DNA of 64,000 nucleotides, taken from contig BRYA01000040.1 of assembly GCA_030267965.1 (NCBI GenBank), forward strand, positions 57,098 through 121,097, written 5' to 3'. The position numbers and the translations under genes were made by a program. Below the pieces are notes generated by a model that saw only the letters and a list, made by a program, of their open reading frames with translations, was not told the DNA's origin and did no database searches. Position 1 is the stretch's first letter. Each line of letters opens with the position of its first letter. The DNA comes from Triparma columacea. Taxonomy: Eukaryota > Sar > Bolidophyceae > Parmales > Triparmaceae. This document shows positions 10,854 to 19,308 of this stretch, one piece after another.

Positions 10854-11968
10854 TCAGTCGCTTATCGTCAAGATTTCGAAGCCGTCGTCAGTGACCAAAA
10901 TAGTATGCTCAAATTGCGCAGCCCTTCCTCCATCTACAGTAGCGGCCGTCCAGTTGTCATCCCAAGTTATTGACGCCTGGTTTCCCTCAACAAACATGGG
11001 CTCTATGGTAAAGATCATTCCAGGCATCAACATGCATTTATCAGAGTTACGAAAGTGCTTCACAAAAGGGGGGGTGTGGAATAGCTGGCGGGGAGGAGGG
11101 AGGGGAGGGGGGGTTAACGAAAGAAGGGTGGTTTAGGTGGGCAGATATGTTGGATGCAGTCAACCCTCACCTCCCCAACTCCATGGCCGCAGTACTTCCT
11201 AACGCTACTATAACCGTACGAATCAGCCACATCGTGGATGGCAGCCCCAATGGAAGTTAGGCAACCCTCAGGCTCAACGGCATTTATTCCAGCCATCAAC
11301 CCCTCCTCGGCAGCCTTCACCAGACGCACGCCGGCTTCGTCGACGTCTCCAACAGTAACAGTCCCGCAATTGTCACCGTGCACCCCATCAAGGAAACACG
11401 AAACATCGAAGGAGACAATGTCGCCATCCTGCAGGGGACGAGAGTCCGGGATCCCGTGACAGATTACTTCGTTAATTGAGGAACAAAGGGACTTCGGGAA
11501 CCCCGAATAATTCAACGGAGAGGGGTAGGCCCCCGCAGCGATGATTGCCTCGTGAACAATTTCATCGATCTCATCAGTAGTCACCCCGGGTTTTGCGTGC
11601 AAGCAGGCCAGATCGAGAATCTGGCGCGCGAGGCGGCAAGATGCGCGCATCCTAGATATTGTGTCTTCGTCGTGAAGCGTCAATACCATGGGAGGGTTTC
11701 CGACATACCCTGTGGAGGCATACGGAGGGGGTACGATATGAGAAGGTACAGTTCGAGTGGGTGAAAGCTCGTGGGGGCTGCAAGAGGGTGGGGAAGAGGG
11801 GGGGGGGGGGGTTAGGAGAGGACATCTTTGAGCCACCATGGCGAGAGGTGATGGGAAGGGGTGTGAGACTCACGTTACAGGAAATGCTGAACCGAAATGA
11901 GATGCAGAGTACTTATTCATCGCAACACGGGGGCGCTGCTTTGGCAGCCGGGAGAAAAATCGCCGCAT
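10854..11968 (-). CDS. MAP1D: Methionine aminopeptidase type 1, organelle-type (MAP1)
   Basis: Exons 11968-11874, 11777-11171 and 11084-10854 join in phase to 310 residues. The enzyme removes the initiator Met from nascent proteins. The five metal ligands of the family are visible: Asp in [11 protein letters not shown] (two Asp), His in KYCGHGVGE, Glu in FTIEPMF and Glu in QFEHTILVT. Splicing restores the conserved [17 protein letters not shown] run across the exon 2/3 junction, which supports the model. The N-terminal [17 protein letters not shown] is Arg-rich and lacks acidic residues, so mitochondrial targeting is likely. Without exon 1 the protein would lack this leader. The start codon lies 45 bp from the divergent HIT gene. 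Confidence 0.92.
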
Positions 11969-12013
11969 AGGAAGAGAATATTTTGGTTTGGTTTTGGGTG
12001 GGGGATTTTTTTT
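11969..12013. promoter_or_regulatory. 45-bp divergent intergenic region (MAP1 / HIT)
   Basis: Only 45 bp separate the two ATGs on opposite strands. If both starts are right, the promoter elements must overlap transcribed sequence. A later HIT start at 12194 would lengthen the gap to 225 bp. Confidence 0.4.
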
Positions 12014-12700
12014 ATGTTTGGGAAGCCACCTCCTGCCCTGCTTGTGGTCCTCGTGTTACTCAACTACTTTTTGCCAAGTATTCTTAGTCTGGCGACCCTA
12101 AGTTCATCCCGATCGTTGCTCTGGGGAAAGATCACACCACTCTTCTCGACAGCTTCGACAAGGAGGACAAGATTTTCGACTAATTTGTCAGGTATGGAGG
12201 AGGGTGCTGGTGGAGACAGCCAAATCTTTGGTAGGTTCCAGATACCCAGGAAACATGTCTTCTACGAGACGGAGAAGAGCTGTGCATTTGTAAACCTGAG
12301 GCCCATTGTGGCTGGCCATGTCCTGGTCGTCTGCAAGAGGGAGGGCGTCACTAGGATGTCGGCCCTCGAGGATGACGAGTACGCTGACCTCTGGTCAACC
12401 GTGAGAAAAGTTCAGAAGGTCGTTGAGGGGGAGAACGGAGGGGTGGCAGCCAATGTTGCTGTGCAGGACGGGAGGGAGGCAGGGCAGAGCGTACCCCACG
12501 TGCACGTTCACATTTTGCCGAGACAGAAGGGAGATTTCGAATATAATGACCAGGTATACGAGGAACTCGAGGGGTGGGGACCCTGGAAGGGCAAGGGGAA
12601 GGAGAGGGGGATGGATGTTCCAAATGATGAGGACAGGAGGGATAGAACAGAAGAAGTGATGGCCGAGGAGGCCCGCTCTTACAGAGACAAGTTTATTTAG
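12014..12700 (+). CDS. FHIT: HIT-family hydrolase, FHIT-like diadenosine triphosphatase
   Basis: Single exon, 228 residues. The histidine triad is HVHVHILPR, preceded by the FHIT-type VAVQDGREAGQSVPH. The body (FGRFQIPRKHVFYET, RPIVAGHVLVVCKR) matches the FHIT/Ap3Aase branch, which hydrolyses dinucleoside polyphosphates. The core begins near an internal Met at 12194. The upstream extension from 12014 encodes a hydrophobic stretch (ALLVVLVLLNYFLPSILSLA) then a Ser/Arg/Thr-rich segment, which resembles a signal peptide plus transit peptide. Organelle targeting is therefore possible, but whether 12014 or 12194 is used cannot be settled by eye. A C-terminal charged tail replaces the usual FHIT end. 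Confidence 0.85.
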   Translation: MFGKPPPALLVVLVLLNYFLPSILSLATLSSSRSLLWGKITPLFSTASTRRTRFSTNLSGMEEGAGGDSQIFGRFQIPRKHVFYETEKSCAFVNLRPIVAGHVLVVCKREGVTRMSALEDDEYADLWSTVRKVQKVVEGENGGVAANVAVQDGREAGQSVPHVHVHILPRQKGDFEYNDQVYEELEGWGPWKGKGKERGMDVPNDEDRRDRTEEVMAEEARSYRDKFI

Positions 12701-13704
12701 AAGAGGGATGGCGTAGGTTATTCCACTTTACTTCCGGTACATTAAACTACGGCACATTTTATTCAAACAGTGATAAACATTTTGTCTCAAAGTGTCAGAT
12801 GGCTCTATAATTTTGTACTTTTGAGTGAGGAATATATCCATTGTCTCATTCTCTGTCTCGGCACCCAATCCCGGGACAAAATGACACAAAAACACATGAT
12901 TTTGAAGTTGTAAATGATTATAGACTTATTATTTTTTGTCTTATTAGTATATTCAATTTTAATCACACCAATAATCTTAATGAAAGATTTGATTACTAAA
13001 ATTGCTATTGGAAATGGCAAATTAAGAATTTTGAGAAACGCTTAGTATCAATCAAGAATGTCAAAAAAATTTAAAACTGAATTAAATAATAATTTTAAAT
13101 GAGTTACAATAAATTAAATGACGAACTTCAAAATCTAATATTTTTTTATTACTGTATTTCGTATTTAGACATGAATAACTCAATTAAATAGATAAATTTG
13201 ATTGTTAAAAAAGTCAGATTAATTAGAATTTCTTTGAGATGAAATAAAATTTTGTGCAAAATTGCAATTTGATAAAATGGAGACATCACAGGGCATTACT
13301 AAGCGTAATCATAGGTTTACAGTAGAAAGGAAACATCTAAGTTACAGTCGCTCTGCTCCTGTTGATGGGGTATAATACCAGTTGCTACTGACGTTCTATC
13401 GATCTCTGACGTAGTAAAGATACTTGCACTAGTCTCGTGGGATACTTCAAGGTTGCCCTCGTCCAACGGCGTCTTCTATGCGCTACGTTTCCAACGGTCT
13501 ATATATTCACTTCTATCAGAATTTTGTTCGAGAATTCTAACTTGGGACAAAAGGTTGTTCACTTGCCCCCCAATTCAAACATTTTACACATGACTTCCCT
13601 TGCTGCAAAGGAATGAAGGGTGAGAACAAAATGTTAGGGTCACGTGAATCAAAGTGACGAGCATTGAAGTATAAAGGACGTTGTTGCGGCAGCAATTGCT
13701 CCTT
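12701..13704. other. ~1 kb AT-rich intergenic island
   Basis: This stretch between two convergent genes is strikingly AT-rich, especially 12,890-13,300, in an otherwise balanced to GC-rich neighbourhood. It has no credible open frame. Short GACAAAA / TTTTGTC sequences recur at 12,781, 12,874 and 13,545 but do not form convincing terminal inverted repeats. It is the longest gap in the first 40 kb. It might be a decayed mobile element or a matrix-type spacer. I see no tRNA. Confidence 0.5.
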
Positions 13705-14641
13705 TCAAAGTTGCTCCTCTCTACGTGACCTTGTGTTGCGCAATGCAAGCATGATGTCCATCACCTTAAAAATTTCAACACCTCGCTTCACACGGTCCCC
13801 GCTCACCTGCATTTGCAATGTGCGCAAACCGCTTCGGTCCCAATTTCACCCCACCATACCATCTGCTGACGATCATAAGAACCCCCCTTTCCTCCCCCTG
13901 TTCTTCCCCTGCCTTCATCATGTTGTTGAGCAACTCAGCAATCTTTCTCCCCGCCCCATCTTCCCCGTCGTCAGAGTTGTCATGGTAGAGCACGCCGCCC
14001 ATGAGGATTCTGTACGCATACATGTGGTGTGTGGCCTTCCTATGCCTGGAGTCCTTTTTGCTGTGGAATTCAACCAGGGGAACGACGTCTTGGGCGTCTC
14101 GAATTTTTATGCCAGAGGCAACAAAAACGCTTCCCTTGGAAACAATCTGTTCGCTGTGGAACCATTCCACTTCTTGTTCCGCAGCTGCTGCTGCTAGCGC
14201 CACCGCCGCCGACAGCATCACTTCAGTATCTTCTCCCCCCTTCCTCTCCTCCTCCGATCTCAGAACGTCGCGGTATATATCCTCGACGCCCCCCCCCTCT
14301 TCGCCCCTTAGAAATGCGATGACGTCGACGACCAGCATGTCGTCTACGTCTTCTTCCCCTCCCCCATCTTTGTCCCCCACCCTCTCTGACACAAATTTTC
14401 TTACTGCCTGGCTCAGTCGCTGCTCTGCGGCCTTGCTCCCGAGCCCCCCATATATTGTACAAGATAAACCTGCCCCTGGATACCCATCAGGTAGCGTAAT
14501 ATTCACCGAAATGGACAATTTCGGTGAATATTCGTTGTTACAGACCTCCAAATTCAAGGAAAAGCTGAAGTTTTCCGACGACTTTCTTACCAGTTCAGGG
14601 TACATCGCCTCAAGAACCTCCATCGACGACTCTCTAGCCAT
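13705..14641 (-). CDS. IMPACT: IMPACT / YIH1 family protein (RWD + UPF0029)
   Basis: The family competes with GCN1 for GCN2 and restrains the amino-acid starvation response. The N-terminal ~110 residues fit an RWD domain (EVLEAMYPEL). An acidic/Ala-rich linker follows, then the Impact domain: VSKGSVFVASG, KATHHMYAYRI, HDNSDDGEDGAGRKIAELL and MIVSRWYGGVKLGPKRF. The continuous frame stops at 13775 after a 10-residue tail (ERGPCEARC) unlike the family. Skipping 25 nt (13806-13782), which begin GTGAG and end CGAG, gives a helical end (GVEIFKVMDIMLALR) stopping at 13705. That end looks more natural, so either a mini-intron or a frameshift is present. Family assignment is firm; the C-terminal end is not. 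Confidence 0.88.
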
Positions 14642-14724
14642 AACTTAGCGTATTGAGTAGATTTCTCCCTCCCCTTCTATTTCTCAGACTTTCTCTTTTC
14701 ACTCCCAAATATTTGCCCACCCCA
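14642..14724. promoter_or_regulatory. 83-bp divergent promoter (IMPACT / prolyl hydroxylase)
   Basis: The region between two opposite ATGs is pyrimidine-rich on the + strand. It has no clear TATA element. A shared bidirectional promoter is inferred from spacing only. Confidence 0.4.
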
Positions 14725-16738
14725 ATGACAGGCATCTCCAACAAGATATTGCTCGCATCTGTCTTAGGACTACTGGTGGCGCTTTTAGTTCCCCACTCAC
14801 ATGTCGAAAATTACATGGAAATGGCGTCTAGGCTCCTAAATCTTGCCCCCTCGTCACCATCAAACTATGATCCTTCTAGCTATGAGCCTATAAGACTTCA
14901 CGTACACATGAACGGAGAATATGGGAGATGCCACAAATCTCCTTATGTCCTGAGCACTCCTCTCCCCATATCTTCCAGGAACTACTCCTTTGACTCCCAT
15001 CTCACGGACTCCCTTCTCTCCTTCCCTGAAATTGACAGTGGGTGCGGTCCGGTGGTCGGAGAGGGCACGTTTAAGGACTTCTGTGACATGGGTCCCGAGA
15101 AAACTGTGATTCTGGAGGACCACGACTCCCTCGTTCCTGTCCCCTCTACGAGAACTCTTCCTTGCTCCTACTACACCAGGGAGGGGAGGCGCATAACGTC
15201 CCTTTCCAACCTCATCGAGTTCGCTTCTCTTTCCTCGGCTCCACTCGACGTCTACGCTGTCGCTGCTGGCCGTCTTTTCCAGTTTGCTCCCGGGAAGGTG
15301 GGCGAAACTTTTGATCTTTCCCACTTGCCGCATCCCCAGGGCAAGAAAATGTACTTGGAGACCATGTCGGTGTCTCCGAAGGTATTCGAAATTAAAAACT
15401 TTTTCGTCGAGGAAGAGGCCGACGACTTGATTGAGAGAGCGATCGGATCAAGCTCGAAGACTCACGGGCTGAAGCGCTCCACGACCGGCGTAGACAGTGA
15501 GCAAGGTGAGATTAGTGTTCACTCGTAGACTTCACTCCTTTCCTTACCCCGCTTTGTGCGTATTGCTATCCATAATGCTTCGCTCCTCGTCACCCCTTGC
15601 GGTCGCTACAGATACGAATCCCATTAGGACGTCCGAGAACGCTTTTGACACCAGCGGAAAGTCTGCCATGAGGTGAGGAAGGGAGAAAACACTCAAACCA
15701 TAGCATTTTTCATGCATTCAAACGCTAACAGTAACCCTATTTTGTGTGGTCCGCGGCTCGCTTTGCTCTTCGGCACAGCCTTAAAAAACGATGCTTCAAA
15801 ATTCTAGGCATCAACCCGTACAAGGAGGACATGGCGGACGGGCTGCAAGTCTTACGCTACAACGTTTCGACGGCTTACAAGAGCCACCTGGACTATCTCG
15901 ACATGACGCCCACAAGTGAACACGACTTTGACAGTTCTCGGGTCGGCACGAACCGTTTTGCGACCATCCTCCTATACATGTCAGACTTTGAACCTGCCGA
16001 CGGCGGCGAGACCGTCTTCTCGTACGGAGAACCTTATAAGTCTGTGAAGACCCCCCCAACGTACCTCGAGGCGCTCGAGGAGGCAAGGGCGCATTCTTCT
16101 CTCTTTAAGCCAAACTCGTGGGAGGAGAAGATGGTCGCTGAATGTAGATCTCAGGTGAGAATGGGCGGCAAGTTGGAGAGCCGAACGACTCCAAACCAAC
16201 CCACTAACACACGCAACTCATTCGTTCTTCAATCTCGCTTCTCTCACCGTCGCAGCTCTCAGTGTCTCCAAAGCGTGCCAGATCTGTCCTCTTTTACTCC
16301 CAGCATCCCGACGGGAGGGTCGACAAGCGCAGCAAACACGGAGGCTGTCCCGTACTGACGGACGAAAAGGTCAAGTGGGCGGCAAACCTTTGGGTCTGGA
16401 ACGGACCTCGAATGGGTTATTCTTCAGCGCCCTTGAAACATGCCGACAAAGTCAAGAAGGGGCACAAGAGTGAAAAGAAGGACCGAGCTCAACCCCCCAA
16501 GGGTTCCATCAAGGTCGTGTTCGAGAACAAAGGGAAGGACCCCAAATTTAACGGTGCCTCCCTCTACTACCAGGAGACTCTTTGGGGCGACTTTGGCCCC
16601 GGAGAATCACATTCAGTGAATAGCTTTCAGGGCCACGTTTGGTATGTCAAGGGTGATAATGGAGAAGGTGAGAGTTCGAAGGAAGTGCACTCTCCAGCAG
16701 TAGTCGCGTATTCCAACCCCCTTAATCGCTCTTCATAG
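14725..16738 (+). CDS. Prolyl 4-hydroxylase with C-terminal VHL beta-domain-like region
   Basis: Exons 14725-15505, 15612-15672, 15779-16154 and 16256-16738 join in phase to 566 residues. An N-terminal hydrophobic helix (ILLASVLGLLVALLV) suggests a type II membrane anchor with a lumenal enzyme. The 2OG-Fe(II) P4H domain has HxD at H317/D319 (SHLDYLDM), the GGETVF turn, the distal His H434 in SKHGGCPV, and the 2OG-binding Lys near K444. The HxD-to-His spacing is longer than usual because of an insertion after GGETVF. Residues ~490-540 resemble the VHL beta domain: IKVVFENK, then GPGESHSVNSFQGHVWYVK. The residues aligning with the human VHL hydroxyproline pocket Ser111, His115 and Trp117 are kept (S529, H533, W535). 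There is no recognisable VHL alpha (elongin) part. Confidence 0.88.
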
Positions 16739-16848
16739 TTTTACTGACTTTGGTTGTGGGGGGGGGCGAGGGAAATCAGCGTTTCGAGGTCTAGGTTGTG
16801 CAACTGGGGGAGGGTTATTTAGGAGAGAAGGAAAAGTGTTGTCTGTAT

Positions 16849-17815
16849 GCAAGTTTGATTGTTAAGTTTCTTCACAGTGCATCGGCCTCTCGCCTGCTGC
16901 CCTAGACCATGAATTTGCCTTCATAATCGTCTGTCATCATCATCATCAACATCATATCATACTTCCCCACTTCGCCTCCTCCATTTGAACTTGCGGTACA
17001 CATTTCCCCGTTGAGCGTGGTTGCGGCCTGGGCCTCCGACTCTGTGCTTGTGAAGGGAGCCGTGGCAGGTACGACCGGAGCCGTGACAGCGGGAGCTGTT
17101 ACAACTCCTTCCATTCCCACGGCTTCACTCACGCCCCACTCAGGAACTGCGACAGGAGCCCCCCCCTCCCCTCCTCCCTCCCCACCCTCTGGAGCCGACT
17201 TGGCCGTGGCCTCAGGGGCAGTTTCTTTTCTTCTTTCTTCCTTCCTAATCCTGTCCGCCCTTTTCCTAAAATCCCTTGCCTTACTTTCCATCAGCTCTGT
17301 CGCCGCCACCAGTATACTAGCCTCGTCAAAACTTGCCATAACAACCTTGCTTGCTCCCCCAACGACGTCACTCTGTCCGGGATTGTGATGGCCGTGAGGG
17401 AGGAGCATCTGATGAAGGCGCCCTGGCCAATTGTCGTCACTCCGTCCGGGATTGCTTGCCCCCTCGCTTGCTCCCCCAACCTTACTTGCCGCCTCGCCTC
17501 TTCCTGCCTGCTCTTCTATAAAGTGCTCAGCAGCCTTCACCTTGCTCGAGAAGTCCATCCCGCTAGGTGACTGAAGGAAGTAATGATTGTCTTTAATTTT
17601 TTTGACACAGGTCCACGTATCGTCGCAGCCGACGGAGCTCCCAGGAATTCGAATATAATTGGGATCATTCAGCTTCGCTTGGATGTTGAGGGGTTCCACG
17701 ACTTCGGGTTTGTCAACCAGGCATAACAGCTTGCTTGCTCCCCCTCTCCCGTTGCTCCTTAAATGCATCCCACTTGGTGATCGCTCCTTTATCTTGGACT
17801 TCGAAGCTTCAGGGG
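16849..17815 (-). repeat. Segmental duplication, copy A
   Basis: This is a direct duplicate of 18263-19308 (copy B), which is the 3' end of the chromatin gene. Identity is high from the 3' flank (GTTAAGTTTCTTCACAGTGC) through one MBD-like unit. Copy A has a CAT/CAA microsatellite at 16936-16957, lacks the 24-nt insertion found in copy B, and has a foreign LRR-encoding insertion. Confidence 0.9.
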
Positions 17816-17969
17816 AAAGATTCATTGTGGTGTCGGCGGTGTCGGCGATGTCGGTGGACTCGGTAGGATGTGTCGTTTTTGGTGGACTTCCTGAGTCTGG
17901 GGTGGATTGGGGGTGTGAGTTGGGGGCAATTGTAGGAGTTTCGGGAAGTAATGCGGGGACATATTGCAA
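16902..17969 (-). pseudogene. Duplicated 3' fragment of the MBD-like chromatin gene
   Basis: The frame is open over 355 codons but begins without a credible promoter. The first internal ATG is at 17825. It encodes one MBD-like unit (GSSVGCDDTWTCVKK, HYFLQSPSGMDFSSK, KAAEHF), then a linker, a Lys/Arg-rich helix (KARDFRKRADRIRKEERR) and an Ala/Pro/Thr-rich tail. Every segment has a counterpart in the downstream half of the gene at 18520-22645, so this is a tandem duplicate of its 3' end. It lacks the oxygenase-like and PHD-like parts. It might be transcribed, since the frame is intact, but I treat it as a gene fragment. Its C-terminus appears to preserve the ancestral ending that the parent gene has lost. 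Confidence 0.7.
17350..17460 (-). repeat. BspA-type leucine-rich repeat insertion, out of host frame
   Basis: Within copy A, about 34 codons between two GGGGGAGCAAG boundaries encode, in a frame different from the host, IPDGVTTIGQGAF, CSSLTAITIP and DRVTSLG. This is a textbook BspA/LRR_5 repeat. In copy B the same place holds only short GGASEA repeats. In the host frame the insert reads as non-repetitive sequence but stays open. Confidence 0.8.
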
Positions 17970-18262
17970 AGCTTATAAAGTTTGATCAGGGAATGGGGAG
18001 AAAGAGACAGATTACGCGTTGTAGCCCCCTCAAATGTTTGGGGAAATTGGGACTCGTGAGGAGCAAGGTTAGAGTGGCCTTTTTGGGAGTTTTTGTGGTT
18101 GACGCGGCCATTTGGGGGGATTCTATTGGATATGTTAACACGAGTAATCGTTTGGATGGCGAAGAACTCACCATTTGGAACGATGTCAGCCATTTGAATT
18201 TTGGGGTTCCCGAATTTTGGGAATTGGCGGTTTTGGGAAATATTGAAATATTGGCAGATTAT
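17970..18262. other. Spacer between duplicated copies
   Basis: This sequence separates copy A from copy B and has no credible gene. It holds local A/T-rich and TTTTGGGAA-type motifs. It probably marks the junction of the tandem duplication. Confidence 0.5.
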
Positions 18263-19308
18263 GCAATTTTGATTGTTAAGTTTCTTCACAGTGCATCGGC
18301 CTCTTGCCTGCTGCCCTAGACCATGAATTTGCCTTCATCCTCGTCCGTCATACTTCCCCACTTCGCCTCCTCCATTTGAACTTGCGGTACACATTTCCGC
18401 GTTGAGCGTGGTTGCGGCCTGGGCCTCCGACTCTGTGCTTGTTGAGGGAGCCGTGGCAGGTACGACCGGAGCCGTGACAGCGGGAGCTGTTACAACTCCT
18501 TCCATTCCCACGGCTTCACTCACGCCCCACTCAGGAACTGCGACAGGAGCCCCGCGGTCACGGCTGCCGGTCGTACCCCCTCCCCTCCTCCCTCCCCACC
18601 CTCTGGAGCCGACTTGGCCGTGGCCTCAGGGGCAGTTTCTTTTCTCCTTTCTTCCTTCCTAATCCTGTCCGCCCTTTTTCTAAAATCCCTTGCCTTACTT
18701 TCCATCAGCTCTGCCGCCGCCGTCAGCATACCAGCCTCGTCCGTGGGATCCACTATCCCGGCATCCATAACTTCAGCCGCGACGACCTCAGAGACCGGAT
18801 CCGACTTAGCTGCAGCCCCAGTGGCGATTTCCCTTTCCTTTTCGGCCGTGACTGCCTTGTCAACCTTCCTTGCCATAACAGCCTTGCTTGCTCCCCCAGC
18901 CTCGCTTGCTCCCCCAGCCTCGCTTGCTCCCCCAGCCTCGCTTGCTCCCCCAACCTTCCTTGCCGCCTCGCCCCCTCCTGCCTGCTCTTCCATAAAGTGC
19001 TCAGCAGCCTTCACCTTGCTCGTGAACTGCATCCCGCTAGGTGACTGAAGGAAGTAATGGTTGTCTCCAACTCTTTTGACGCAGGTCCACGTATCGTCGC
19101 AGCCGACGGAGCTCCCAGGAATTTGAATATAATTGGGATCATTCAGCTTCCTTTGGATGTTGAAATTTGTGTGCCCCCCTTGTGTCCTTGCCATAACAGG
19201 CTCGCTTGCTGCCCTACCCTTCCTTGCCCCTCCTCTCCCGTTGCTCGTTAACTGCTTCCCACTTGGTGATCGCTCCTTTAATTTGGACTTCAAAGCTTCA
19301 GGGGTTGC
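18263..19308 (-). repeat. Segmental duplication, copy B (within parent gene)
   Basis: This is the parent copy of 16849-17815, at the 3' end and 3' flank of the chromatin gene. It contains four GGAGCAAGCGAGG-type units (18890-18955, encoding GGASEA repeats). At 18553-18576 it has a 24-nt insertion absent from copy A. Confidence 0.9.

Noticed and set aside
12774..13560. Transposon with TTTTGTC/GACAAAA terminal repeats
   Set aside because: Matches are only 7-8 bp, imperfectly spaced, with no target-site duplication or coding remnant.
13321..13560. tRNA gene in the AT-rich island (GTTCGAGAATTC near 13,527)
   Set aside because: Only a B-box-like word is present; no matching A box or cloverleaf could be drawn.
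14653..14724. Upstream in-frame extension of the prolyl hydroxylase
   Set aside because: The extension has no ATG (it opens at TTG); the ATG at 14725 precedes a clean membrane anchor.
17822..18289. 155-codon minus-strand frame between the duplicated copies
   Set aside because: It overlaps the duplication junction in another frame, has no recognisable domain and no consistent splice sites.
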